Assembly (NCBI RefSeq): GCF_017562075.2
Contig: NC_054082.1
Span: forward strand, 62,836,322-62,900,321
Direction: 5' to 3'
Source of the DNA: Anopheles merus
Taxonomy: Eukaryota; Arthropoda; Insecta; Diptera; Culicidae
DNA length: 64,000 bases
The notes beneath the pieces are model-generated. The model was given only the letters and a program-made list of their open reading frames with translations, searched no databases and was not told where the DNA came from. The position numbers were made by a program, and so were the translations under genes. Of this stretch, positions 11,730 to 22,700 are shown piece by piece; position 1 is the first letter of the stretch; every line of letters starts with the position of its first letter.

Positions 11730-11958
11730 TTCTAATACGTGACACAAAATGCATACACACGCAAAGAACACCCACTAGCACAATAATTTCTCACGCTTTT
11801 GCGATTTTTTCTTATTCAGAAATCCACCAACACTCGATACGGAACTTTCAGATTTCACACACGTTACGCGTATTTCGCCAAAGAAATCACTCAAAGTTCT
11901 TCACTTTAACCATTCAAACCAAACCACAAGTATTAGACCATCCTGGTCACGGCACCAA

Positions 11959-12122
11959 TGTTGCGTTCTGGAACATGGTTTGTTAGTTCCTTACCCCCTT
12001 GACGCCCCTACGCCCTACGTTGTGTTTTGTTGTGTCGTCATCGATCGCCAAAGAAGACAAAGTAAAAGAACACGTCCGGCTCGTATCGAGTTTCATGCGC
12101 TAGTGCCGCTTTATTCGCACAC
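11959..12122 (-). repeat. BEL 1 5' LTR, proximal part
   Basis: On the minus strand this is the 3' part of the LTR, ending ...CGCAACA one base before the primer-binding site. The Tc1 insertion at TA 12,123-12,124 separates it from its first 44 bp at 30,679-30,722, which begin TGTATTTTCTGG. Joined, they make a TG...CA LTR of about 210 bp. Confidence 0.7.
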
Positions 12123-12124
12123 AT

Positions 12125-13139
12125 ACACCTGTGGACATAAAAATAGGAACTTTTTTTCTGACCGAAAGAGATAGTTCTTTTCATATTTTTTGGTAGCCCT
12201 GAAAAGAGCTGATTAAGTGGTGGTTGGGAGATGGTGTTGCGGTGTTCCACAGAGCGAAAACACATTCTAACGGTCAATGTGTTGACCATTATTGCCTTTG
12301 ACTGCCTGGCAGCGAGTAGCCATATCGCGGATGAGATTCTGGCATCTTTCTGGAGAAATGCGTTTCCACAAATCCTCGCAGCGTGCCCATAGGTCATCCG
12401 CTGATGATGATGATGATGCTTGAGCTTGTCCTTAAGAATTGACCACAGATTTTCAATTGGATTGAGGTCAGGACTCAACGCAGGCCACGGTAGAACTTGC
12501 ACATCCTGGTTTGCCAAATAACATCTAACTGTTCGTGATGTGTGCTTTGAGTCGTTATCATGCTGAAAGATGTAATGCTCTTCGTCTCCGAATGTTTGTC
12601 GAGCGAATGGCAACATCTTACGACTAAGTATTTTTCTGTACCCTTCCGAGTCCAGTGTCCCGATGATACGGAACAAAAGACCCGGGCCGTGCCAGGAGAA
12701 GCAACCCCACACCATTACGTGGCCGCCTCCGTGACTAAGGGTATTTATCGTGTTTTTCGGATGATACGCCTGATTGGGAAGGCGCCAGACGTATTTAATG
12801 CCGTCCGAACCATCCAGATTGATTCTGGACTCATCCGAAAAAAATATTTTCATCCACCAAGTGATGGATGCAGTTAGATGTTCTTCGGCAAACCGAAAGC
12901 GCGCTTCTACGTAGTGCGGCAGCAGCTTCCGAACCTTCCGCGGTCTCCGGGCACAGAAACCATCCGCGTGTAAACGGCGAGACACCGTCTTCGACGAAAC
13001 TTGCAATCCAAGCTCCTGCTTGATACAAGTGCAAGTAGTGAAAGGGTCCGCCCTGACCTTTTCAACAATCTGCTCGTCAACGTTAGCCGTAGTTTTTCGC
13101 GGACGACCGGTCGACTTACCCGTAGCCTCCCTACGAATG
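12125..13139 (-). mobile_element. Tc1-like element B, 3' half
   Basis: The terminal repeat CACCTGTGGACATAAAAATAGG lies at 12,125-12,146, next to target TA at 12,123-12,124. The element breaks at 13,139, where a Transib-like terminus begins. The missing 5' half, with its own terminal repeat and TA, lies at 30,266-30,676 on the same strand. Confidence 0.9.
12268..13139 (-). pseudogene. Tc1-like transposase, C-terminal part (split copy)
   Basis: The frame starts in the HTH region (RREATGKSTGRPRKTT) and runs through the catalytic core: FFSDESRINLDG (first Asp), FQHDNDSKHTS (second Asp) and SPDLNPIENLW (Glu), the DD34E layout of Tc1 elements. It retains the usual Pro in NPIEN, unlike the intact copy at 50.4 kb. 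A short GAT/ATC expansion at 12,405-12,420 inserts His codons and shifts the frame after KDKLK. The original stop equivalent is at 12,268-12,270. The N-terminal 42 or so residues are at 30.3 kb. It is inactive because split. Confidence 0.9.
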
Positions 13140-14460
13140 CACAATGGGCAGTTTAGAACAAATTTTGGGATAAAATTATTTTGCAGAAATTGTTTGTTTT
13201 TATCGTTTATAGTAAAGAGTTATGATAGTAAATAACATTTTATATGTAGTTCGCATCCATACCACCAGGTGGCGCTACATAAAATAGTGTTTTAAGGGAC
13301 CTTTGCTTAATTTTATTAATTTTGTGTGTTTTTTTTCTTGTATTTGTTGTTTCTAATAGTATAAACCATATTAAAATATACTGTAATGTTTTATAATATA
13401 TAAACAAAACATAATAATTTTGAATAAGATAATATTTTCTGTTTTGTATAGAACAATTGTAGCTAATTTTCATCACTTTTACTCACAGGTAGTACAAATA
13501 TTAAAATTTTACATACACAACTTAGGTGGATGCTATTACAAGCTTCTGACGTCTTGTTCACATTTCTAGAGACATGAATAAAGGCATTTAAATAATTCGG
13601 TAGAGCAGGTACATTGAAATAAAGTAGTTCCCAAATTCGTCATGAAAAGCAGCTCATATTGTTAGTCTTTGAATATTCATCCTATACTTTTCCAAGTCCT
13701 GTACTGCCTTCAGAAGGGGTAATAAAACTAAACATTGTATGTTCTTGGTTTTACAACTATCCGAAAAAATCAGAGTTCAACGATAGCTACAAACAAAGTA
13801 TTTACTACATTAGTAAAGTTAAACTCTGTCTTTGTTTTAGTGCGTGTAGCTACTGATATTGAATTGGTTAACGAATCAGAGGAATACAGCTCATTATACA
13901 AAATGTCCTTCTGGATGCATTTTCTTTCTTGCATAATATTCTTTGTAGCATACTCCCCTATATCCTTATATTTAGTTTGTCATGACTTTTGGGAGTTTCT
14001 TCTCCCAAAGCGCCAATAGATGCTGGTGCATTCATAACGTTTTCCTGTTATGCGTATAATTTCAGAATTATTTTCCTTACATCCGTCTATAATTTGGAGT
14101 AGGACCAAAAGTTATTTGATTCTAATTTGCTTCATTATATTTAATAATAAAGTTAGGTTAGAATAGAAATTTACATATTAGATAAGTACATGAGCTGAAA
14201 CTAAGATACACAGCTTCGTAATGGAAATTAAAATCACGTAGAATATAGTTTTGTAGAATACACTAAATACGCTACACTAGGCTCCTATGGAGCCGCCTAG
14301 TTGCGCATGTGTCTGTTTTTAGAAAAAGTTGATGTGAAAAAACTTCAATAAAATTCGCGTTCGCAAACTTTCGCAGAATATTTCTTCACAGATTGATAGT
14401 ATATATATTACACTATTATGTGACATATATGAGACAACGCCACTCTACGCCACTTCAATA
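13140..14460 (+). mobile_element. Transib-like element B, left arm (TSD GAATG)
   Basis: Begins CACAATGGGCA, with a GGGATAAAAT block 20-25 bp after the heptamer. The 5-bp duplication GAATG lies at 13,135-13,139 and 30,266-30,270. The arm continues at 29,876-30,265, and without the inserted gypsy element the whole is about 1.7 kb. The interior is AT-rich with no transposase recognised, so it is probably non-autonomous. Confidence 0.7.
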
Positions 14461-14464
14461 ATGG

Positions 14465-15280
14465 TGTAGCATATCTGCTATACAGAACTTATTATAATAC
14501 ACACTATCAGCTATAGACACATTGTAACACACTTTAGAAAGCCAAACCACACCATTGTTACACATTCAATATAACACATTCAGCAAATCAGATCATACCA
14601 TAGCACCGCAACCGGAAGAGTTCAGGCCGTCCATTCAAACAAATAACAGACGTGACACACTTATCAAAAACAACCGAAACGGGCAACATAAGCAATTCAA
14701 GCGTTACTGCAGCAAAGTGGACAAACAGAGAACGCATAGCAACTTATTGCTAAAAGCGCAGTGTAGGCAAAGATCGACGAACGCACCCGTTCTTTAGCTA
14801 GAACAGTTTATACTTTCCAGAACCTTCGTAAAAACATAGACACCTCACTCCAACATAATGTATAAATTGCACCTCATATCAATAACCTTTAATTAGGACA
14901 AAAACACATTCCAAAACCGAATGTACGAAACTTATTGAGTATAAATAAAACCAAATCCGACCGTGGCAGGTCAGATTCGTTCGGACTGCCAAGATAGGAC
15001 GTTACGCTTCCTAATACTTCGCCTTCCAACTTATTTCAAGAGTTTAGTTATGTCCCCCTACCCAAGGTAAGGCTTCTAAACTCCAACGTTTCCAGTAAGG
15101 GAAACCTCCTAAAGGTTTCTATGATCGGCTGGACGATCAAGTGTTGAAAAGTCCGCTTCGAACAAAAGTGTTATTCCACCTCGGCTCATGTCAGTAAAAA
15201 CTGACCTACCGCGACGGTACTTGAGGTACAGCTGTACGCTCATCATATGGCGACCGTAGCTATCGCCCTAACCCATTACA
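14465..15280 (+). repeat. 5' LTR of gag-only gypsy element
   Basis: TGTAGC...TTACA, 816 bp. It contains a TATAAATAA box and a TCAGATT initiator-like site. The same sequence recurs at 29,056-29,871. Confidence 0.92.
14940..14977 (+). promoter_or_regulatory. Probable LTR promoter: TATA box and initiator
   Basis: TATAAATAA at 14,940-14,948 is followed 31 bp from its start by TCAGATT (14,971-14,977), an arthropod initiator-like match at the canonical distance. It is repeated in the 3' LTR. Confidence 0.55.
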
Positions 15281-15294
15281 TGGCGACCGTGACC
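15281..15294 (+). promoter_or_regulatory. Primer-binding site (tRNA-Arg type)
   Basis: TGGCGACCGTGACC directly follows the LTR's terminal CA. The same motif is used by mdg1/412-like elements, where it pairs with the 3' end of tRNA-Arg. Confidence 0.75.
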
Positions 15295-15495
15295 ATAATC
15301 TGCAATCGACGGGCAGATTTGTTAACAAAGTGAATTCAAGTAAAATGTGATACGAACAACGGTAACGTACAGCGTAAGTGTCGTATGACGAACCGAAAGT
15401 ATTGTGACCATAACCGGCATTCGACGGAAAGTGCAAAAAGTGTCAAATGTGCAAATTTATATGGAACATTCTACAACGCCGCTGGCACAAGTGAC

Positions 15496-15611
<116 letters not shown>

Positions 15612-15668
15612 TATAGAGTATCGAGCCTCCATGGCCTACATACACAATTAAAACTAATGTCTTATAAA

Positions 15669-17744
15669 CTATGTGTTCCTAAAATTAGACGTAATGCAAT
15701 CTCGAATGACGCTAGTACATTTCGGTACACTAAAGGACAGGTCTACAAAATTTGAAAATAAATTAAAATTCTTGGACATTAATAACAACGGATCCCTAGC
15801 ACAGAAAAGACGATAACGAAAGTCAGTTATTAAAAATTGTCGAGTTCTTAAAGGTCTAGTAGGGACATACAAATTTACATGACTTAGCAATAGAGGTGCA
15901 TTGATTCTTCCAGTTAATAGTTTGAACATAAAAATTCCTTGGGCAACCATTCTTCTCTTTTCCAAAGTTTCAAGCCCTAACAACTGACACCTCGTATGAT
16001 AAGCTGGTAGCACGTCGTTATGTCTCCACGGAAGCCGCTTAATAGCTACCCGGGTAAATTTTCGCTGGATCCTCTCAAGCCTCTCAATTCTAGTGACTTG
16101 CTCCGGAAACCAAGCAACTGAAGCGTACTCAATCAAAGGACGAACAAGGCAACAGTAAAGTGATTTTAAACAGAGAGGGTCATGAAACATTTTGCTACTT
16201 CTAATTATGTGTCCAAGAGTCCTGTTAGCCCTAGCAATTACGTCGTCAAATTGTTTGTCTAAACAAAGTTTCGTGTCTAATATAATGCCTAAGTCCCTAA
16301 CAGTTTCAGATCGAGGCAATAAAGTGTCAGAAAGAATATAATTAAAACATAATGGAGTTCTCGCACGAGTAAACGAAATGACCGAGCACTTACTAACATT
16401 GAGTGACAAACAGTTTAAGGAACACCAAAGGTTAAAAACAGAAAGAAAGCCTTGTAATCGGAGACAGTCAATAGAACTACGCACAGGAAAGTACATTTTA
16501 AGGTCATCTGCGTACAGTAGCACCGGGCAGTCAGGTATAGCGTAAACAATGTCATTAATAAAGAGATTAAATAATAGAGGCCCTAAAATGCTGCCTTGAG
16601 GAACACCAGAGACCCTGCTAAATTCACTAGAGATGCAATCTCCAATCTTAATACGTACTGAACGACGCGACAAGTACGAATTCAGCCACCTAACTATGCT
16701 GATATGAAAACCAAGTTTTAAAAGTTTGCTAGTCAAGGTATGGATATTGACGCTATCGAAAGCAGAGTGAAAATCAGTGTAAACAGTATCTACTTGGAAC
16801 CCTTTGTCTAGCTGCTTGTAAGTAAAATGCAAGAACTGCACTAGGTTTGTGACGGTGGAGCGTCCAGGTAGGAAGCCATGTTGCAAAGGTGTAAATATGT
16901 TAATAGCACCATGCATTATATGTTTATGGACTAATAATTCGAACAGCTTACTGGGAGCACATAGCATCGAAATAGCTCGATAATTTGAGATGGAAGTTCT
17001 GTCGCCTTTTTTGTAAACGGGAAATATCCATGACTTTTTCCATAGGTCAGGGAAGAAACCAGTGCGAAGTGAATTATTAAAAATGGATGCTAGTGGTGAA
17101 GCCAATTCATCGATGCATGATACGATAACTATTCCCGGAATGTTATCGGGTCCAGAGGCTAAGGAGGGTTTCAGCTTTGAAGCCATTGAACGAACATCAT
17201 CGATAGTAAAAGAAGGCAATGAAATGTCAACGGAGTCTTGTGCCACGAAACGTAACGCTTCCTCTACCTTCTGGTTTTGTTCGGGAAAGCTCGTGCAGCT
17301 ACGCGCAAACAGCTCAGCAAAACCATTACATATTTCTTGCGTGTCTGTAAACAATCGACCATCAAGTGTCATGCATGATGGGAGGGAAGTACGTTTCATC
17401 TTACGGTCCATAAAGTTCCAAAATGATTTTGGACATGCCCGAATGGATATCTGGACACGGCGAATGTAATTAGCATACAATTTTCGGTTATGAAACTTGA
17501 AGATTCTTGCAGCCTCCAGGAAATTGCTTCTATCGGCTTCATTGCGTGTACGACTGAATATACGATACGCAGAACGACGCATTCTTTCTAACCTTTTAAG
17601 GTATCTAGTGCACCATGGTTGAGAATTTGTAAATATTCGTTTAGGTACGAATTGCTCAATAATGTCTGACACTGCTGACGTAAGGTATTCAGAAGCAGCT
17701 TCTACATCCATGTTTCGAAGTCCAGTCCAATCAGTGTCCTTCAA
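15669..17744 (-). CDS. CR1 ORF2, reverse transcriptase part
   Basis: An open frame of about 690 codons covers RT and the C-terminal region. In order it shows the finger motif KPSLASGPDNIPG, the FPVYKKGDRTSISNYR block, QHGFLPGRSTVTNL, TDFHSAFDSVN (first catalytic Asp), SGVPQGSILGPLLF, the catalytic YADD, and the thumb block RDLGIILDTKL. The conserved C-terminal RPLIEYAS block is also present. RT would copy element RNA at the nicked target. The endonuclease lies upstream in another frame (17,741-19,027), so one small indel around 17,745-17,755 separates the domains. Otherwise the frame is clean, suggesting recent decay. The apparent start is not a true initiator. Confidence 0.9.
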   Translation of the reverse strand: MKDTDWTGLRNMDVEAASEYLTSAVSDIIEQFVPKRIFTNSQPWCTRYLKRLERMRRSAYRIFSRTRNEADRSNFLEAARIFKFHNRKLYANYIRRVQISIRACPKSFWNFMDRKMKRTSLPSCMTLDGRLFTDTQEICNGFAELFARSCTSFPEQNQKVEEALRFVAQDSVDISLPSFTIDDVRSMASKLKPSLASGPDNIPGIVIVSCIDELASPLASIFNNSLRTGFFPDLWKKSWIFPVYKKGDRTSISNYRAISMLCAPSKLFELLVHKHIMHGAINIFTPLQHGFLPGRSTVTNLVQFLHFTYKQLDKGFQVDTVYTDFHSAFDSVNIHTLTSKLLKLGFHISIVRWLNSYLSRRSVRIKIGDCISSEFSRVSGVPQGSILGPLLFNLFINDIVYAIPDCPVLLYADDLKMYFPVRSSIDCLRLQGFLSVFNLWCSLNCLSLNVSKCSVISFTRARTPLCFNYILSDTLLPRSETVRDLGIILDTKLCLDKQFDDVIARANRTLGHIIRSSKMFHDPLCLKSLYCCLVRPLIEYASVAWFPEQVTRIERLERIQRKFTRVAIKRLPWRHNDVLPAYHTRCQLLGLETLEKRRMVAQGIFMFKLLTGRINAPLLLSHVNLYVPTRPLRTRQFLITDFRYRLFCARDPLLLMSKNFNLFSNFVDLSFSVPKCTSVIRDCITSNFRNT

Positions 17745-19027
17745 CGCTTTATGCTAACAAAATCAGCTCTGGCAAAATTATAAGCAGATACAGCACCAAG
17801 CAAGACTATGCCGGAATTATCGTCTGAACTAGTGTGGGAAAACTGCAGCTTGATTTCCAATGGTGGATGGTGGTTATCAACCGGAACAATCGCGACAAGG
17901 GAGACATAGACTGACTGCACAGGCACGCTATCTTCAAGATCATTTGAAACAAACACAAGATCCAATTGCCTTCCTAGGTCATTTACTATGCCACTGATTT
18001 GTTTTAAGCAATGATAATTTATCAAATCCAAAAAGCGATTTTGACCAGGCATGGATGACGCGGGTTCATAGTGCCTATCGATAGCACGCCAGGAGATCAT
18101 TGGTTGGTTGAAGTCACCCAACAGACACATCGTATCGTTGTCGTTCATAGAAACACTCACACTATCAAGAGCCTCGTCGAGAGCAGTCATAGTTGCAGTA
18201 TTTGTACTAAGGTCAGGAAGGATGTAACTTACACCGACAAATATTTTACTTGAAGGCAACAGGATTTTAACCCAGCAGTGTTCAATACTCGTTATATTGG
18301 TGTGCACAGGAAGGCATTTGAGACGTTTGGAAACAGCAATCAGGACACCACCACCTATCTGTCTGGCACTGTTATTAGCATTTCTATCGCTTCTATAGAT
18401 AGCGTATTTGTCACAGATTACTTGCTGCGAAAGTATGGTATCATCAAGCCATGTTTCTGTGAGAACAATAATATCATGATCAAGCTCACTAGAAGCAATG
18501 TACACATCCTCAAGTTTAGTGCGTAGTCCATGAACGTTTTGGTAATAAATGCTAAGGTCATTATTCGTCATTGTTCGTCCTTGATTATTACGGCAGGCGA
18601 CCCCTGTAGGATTGACATGATAGTCATACGATTGTGTGAGTGTAGTGTCCGTTCTATGGCGATGGTTTGTTTTGGTCTCACGATCATCAAGCTGCGTGCG
18701 CCCTTCGTCAAGCACTGCCTCAGCAGAAAGAATATCGTTTGTTGCTGGAAGAACATTCGTCAGGTAAGTGCAATTAACATTCACTAAAGTTGTTTCAGCG
18801 CCAGTGTTCCTCGATTCATGAGTCGTGTCAGGATTATTTGTGTGACTGTGAGTGTGTGCAATGCGCGTGAAATGAATACCGGAAAATATTAGTGGGTCTA
18901 CGGTGTTGGTGAAGTGCGTGGAGTGTGTGCCGATAAAATTGTGTGGTCCAGCAGTGGCGGTGACCGAATATTTAGCACCGTAGGCAAAGTTGTAGGGGTG
19001 GAGAGACCCATTGGCGGTTGTAGACAA
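17741..19027 (-). CDS. CR1 ORF2, N-terminal extension and endonuclease
   Basis: About 140 residues of low-complexity, Thr/Asn-rich sequence are followed by an apurinic/apyrimidinic-type endonuclease domain. Its motifs are YYQNVHGLRTK (metal-binding Asn), LTETWLDD (Glu), GGGVLIAV, LLGDFNQPMISW (Asp-Asn) and the terminal DNHHPP (Asp-His). This domain nicks the target to prime reverse transcription. The frame ends in a TGA directly after SIKR, where the RT frame takes over, so ORF2 is broken once here. It overlaps the end of ORF1 (18,898-19,027), as in the CR1 copy at 36 kb. Confidence 0.88.
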   Translation of the reverse strand: MSTTANGSLHPYNFAYGAKYSVTATAGPHNFIGTHSTHFTNTVDPLIFSGIHFTRIAHTHSHTNNPDTTHESRNTGAETTLVNVNCTYLTNVLPATNDILSAEAVLDEGRTQLDDRETKTNHRHRTDTTLTQSYDYHVNPTGVACRNNQGRTMTNNDLSIYYQNVHGLRTKLEDVYIASSELDHDIIVLTETWLDDTILSQQVICDKYAIYRSDRNANNSARQIGGGVLIAVSKRLKCLPVHTNITSIEHCWVKILLPSSKIFVGVSYILPDLSTNTATMTALDEALDSVSVSMNDNDTMCLLGDFNQPMISWRAIDRHYEPASSMPGQNRFLDLINYHCLKQISGIVNDLGRQLDLVFVSNDLEDSVPVQSVYVSLVAIVPVDNHHPPLEIKLQFSHTSSDDNSGIVLLGAVSAYNFARADFVSIKR

Positions 19028-19342
19028 AAATTTGCACCCGGTTGTTGATTTCGGTAGTCAATGAATTCACGTACTGACAGGCCAAGGGGCCAGGTGTCGG
19101 GGGAAAGAGCCTTGTCACGTAGTGATAAAGGCACTAACACTTTAAATGACAGGAATGAGAGTGTCGCTTTATTTGTACCCTGGCGAATAAGGCAGTATGC
19201 AGTAGCATCATCAATCGATAAAGCTTGTTTGACCATTTGTACAATTTGGTCACTGGTTGTATCGGGAGAGAGCCGGGAAATATACAGCGCGCATTTTTGC
19301 ACCGTTGAATGAGCGGGAACTATTTTGATAGGAAAAGATGCT
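18898..19342 (-). pseudogene. CR1 ORF1, C-terminal part (separated by BEL 2)
   Basis: This continues ORF1 from 25,289 after the BEL insertion. Joining through one copy of ATGCT keeps the frame (Lys-Asp-Ile-Ala to Ser-Phe-Pro-Ile). It holds the conserved ORF1 C-terminal domain of these CR1 elements: LYISRLSPDTTSDQIV, LSFLSFKVLVP, LSPDTWPLGLSVREF. The parallel blocks occur at 35.8 kb and 62.6 kb. The fold looks like an RRM-type nucleic-acid binder, which is an inference from its beta-alpha pattern. Codons upstream of 19,342 in the same frame are BEL LTR and not part of it. Confidence 0.8.
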
Positions 19343-19584
19343 TGTTGACGCTTCGCTTGGATGTCAAATGATAACTTGACGAAAGTGAGTTTCGTCAAGT
19401 GAGAATGAGCACGGTAGGAAATGATGAGTAGCGGGTGAGTTGCCACTCGCGTGAGTGGCAATCATAGAAAAATTATAAATAGGGCAACATAATGAATACA
19501 CTTTCTCTTGCACTTTGGAAATTCAACACACAGCGGTAAATATTCAGCCCACGCAAAATCATCCGAAACATACGCGATTGTTCA
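19343..19584 (+). repeat. BEL 2 5' LTR
   Basis: 242 bp with two perfect hairpins: ACTTGACGAAA/TTTCGTCAAGT (19,374-19,400) and GCCACTC/GAGTGGC (19,442-19,459). It contains the TATA box at 19,474. Confidence 0.95.
19474..19482 (+). promoter_or_regulatory. BEL 2 LTR TATA box
   Basis: TATAAATAG, 102 bp before the gag-side end of the LTR. It is repeated in the 3' LTR and present in the solo LTR at 54.9 kb (reverse strand). Confidence 0.6.
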
Positions 19585-19601
19585 TGGTGCCGTGACCAGG
19601 A
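19585..19601 (+). promoter_or_regulatory. BEL 2 primer-binding site
   Basis: TGGTGCCGTGACCAGGA begins directly after the LTR. The same site is seen in BEL 1 (complement of 11,941-11,957). Confidence 0.75.
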
Positions 19602-19763
19602 TTGTGCGAATATCTGGTTTTTAAATCGCAAGTTTCGATAATTGCATCGGGGTTTCGTTTTACCGCTTGTGCCACACACTTTTTGGATTGCCGCAAACTT
19701 ACAGCTGATTTTGCCGCATCACGCAAGTCACTGTAATCGCAAACACCCACATCCACTAACATA

Positions 19764-22700
19764 ATGGCCACACCGCCCGTTGTTTTGGCGTCCCGGCGGA
19801 CTGTTTTATTGGGAATTCTCTCGCGATACGAGAAATTCATTAAGGATTTCGTCCCTGAACGGGATCAAGTAGAGGTGGAAATACGCGTTAAAAGGTTCGA
19901 TAAGCTGTGTGCGGATTTGGAAGCTGTGCAGCAACAATTGGAAGATTCTGCCGACACTCCGGAAGAAGTGTCGCAAAATGCTACACTCAGAGAAAGTTTT
20001 GAGGATAGATTAATTCTTGTGCAATCCCAGCTGCAAGCAAGGTTACCAAAAGAGCAGTTTCAAAATGCCCAATCGAGTACCGGAGCGAATCCGTTAAAGG
20101 GCATCAAACTTCCTACCATTGCGCTGCCTGAATTCACGGGGGACTATATGCAATGGTTGACATTCCGCGATACGTTTGAGTGCTTAATTCATAATAATAT
20201 GGATTTACCGGCCATTCAAAAATTTCACTATTTGCGCGCCGCGGTTAAAGGAGAAGCTGCTCAAGTGATAGAATCAATCACCATAAGCGCAGCTAATTAT
20301 GATTTAGCATGGAACACTCTAACGGAGCGATACTCGAATGAATACCTCCTGAAAAAACGCCATTTGCAAGCAATGTTTGCCATCCCAGCTGTACAGAAGG
20401 AAAGCGTTGCAACATTGCACCACCTTGTAGATGAATTTGAGAGACACACAAAGATTTTGCAACACTTAGGAGAAGAAACAAATACATGGGGTAGCATTCT
20501 CGAGCATTTGCTATGCACTAAACTTCCGATAATTACTTTACGCGATTGGGAGGAGCAAGCCTCAAGCAATAACGATCCCAGTTACGACAGTTTGATTTCG
20601 TTCTTGCACCGTCGTATGCGTGTATTGGAGACGTTGCTTGTAAACAACTGTCATACGTCTCAGGGTAACGACCTAGCTCCCGTACGGAGAATGACCGTTC
20701 TTCGCCAAGCCAGTTTTGCTTCCACATCGCATGAAATGCCGAATTGCATGCTATGCAACTCCGCGCACAACCTTCTGAAATGTCCGCGTTTCGAGCGGAT
20801 GGACCCGAAGGAACGCCATCGGTTTGCTATGACCTCGCGTTTGTGCTTAAATTGTTTACGCGATAATCATATGGCTCGAGATTGTCCATCACAGTACAAA
20901 TGCCGTTACTGTAATGCCGCACACCACACAAAATTGCACTACGCACATAACAGCCAAGCTTCCACTACACCACAGCATCACGCTCACCATAACCCAAATT
21001 TCACTGCACCTCAGCAACACACACACAACACCACTAGCGATCACACAGCCACAAACAATACACAACGCACATTTGCAGCAGCATTGCAGCATGCACCCGA
21101 ACAAGTCATACTGCAAACTGCTATGATAAATATCATAGACGATTTCGGAATAGCACATCCTGCGCGGGCGCTGTTGGACAGCGCATCGCAACCGAATCTA
21201 ATAAGCGATCGACTCGCTCATCGCTTACGGCTGAAGAAAAGTAATGTGAACATTACCGTCATTGGAGCAGGACAAGCTACAAAGACAGTACGGGAGTCCG
21301 TACAGGCACAGATTGTCTCTCGATCCAGTTCGTTCACTGTGAACACTGAGTTGTTGATTGTTGACAATTTGATTGCAAATCTACCAACGCGCGACATAGA
21401 CATCAGCGATTGGAAGATACCACCTGGTTTCGCTTTAGCAGACCCTCTGTTCAACAAAGCTGCTCCTGTAGACCTCATTCTTGGTGCTCGTCATTACCAC
21501 ACTTTCTTTGAGAATGCAACTCAGTTCCGTCCTGCACCTCATCAGCCCGTGATGATAGACAGCGTTTTCGGCTGGGTAATGACTGGTCCAACTGGCAGTG
21601 ACAATTCTTCACCTAAAACCGATCCCACCGCATCATATACAATCGTCTGTATGGCATCCTTGGAGGATTCGTTACAAAGATTTTGGCAATTAGAAAATTT
21701 AACCATGAATGATGGATACTCACCAGACGAACGACATTGTGAATCGTTCTATAAGCATACCACCAAACGTGACGATAGTGGTAGATATATTGTTCGCCTA
21801 CCGAAACAGCCCGACTTTGATGCAAAGCTCGGCCTTTCTAGACCTCAGGCCATTCGTCGTTTTGAGCTTCTCGAGCGGAGATTGGAACGAGATCCAGCAC
21901 TTCGAGAAGCGTACCAAGACTTTATGAAGGAGTACTTAGCACTGGGTCACATGTCTCCTATAAGCACTGATTGTGATGATACAGCTGCTTATTATTTACC
22001 ACACCATCCAGTTTTTAAAGCGTCAAGTACCACCACAAAGGTCAGAGTAGTTTTTGATGGCTCGGCTAAAACGTCAACTGGCTTTTCGCTGAATGAAACT
22101 CTGCGGGTTGGACCCATAGTTCAGGATGAACTCATCGATATTATTTTGCGTTTCCGCACCTATAAGATTGCTGTCGTAGCTGATATCGCCAAAATGTATC
22201 GACAAATTGTGCTGCATCCGGATGATCGACGATTGGTTCGCATTTTCTTCCGTTTCTCACCGCAATCGCCGATTGAATTGTACGAGCTGAATACTGTGAC
22301 ATATGGTTTGTCTCCATCATCGTTCTTGGCCACTCGTACATTGCTGCAGCTTGCGGAAGATGAAGGTGCTGACTTTCCACTAGCTTCACCCGCACTGAGA
22401 CACAATTTTTATGTAGACGACTTCATTGGCGGAGCTAACAGCGTGAGTGAAGCTCGCGAGCTTCGTCAGCAACTTTCCGAGTTACTCTCCAAGGGCGGGT
22501 TTGAACTCCGGAAGTGGACATCCAACTGTTTAGGCGTACTAAGTGGTTTACCAGCAGAGCATATCGGTACACAGTCATCACTGCAGTTTGTGCCGAACGA
22601 GACTGTGAAGGCACTTGGTATCGCATGGAAGCCCGAACTAGATGTTTTGTGCTTTGAGTCGACTGCAATAATGGAAACCGCCAACCTCACCATGCGATCC

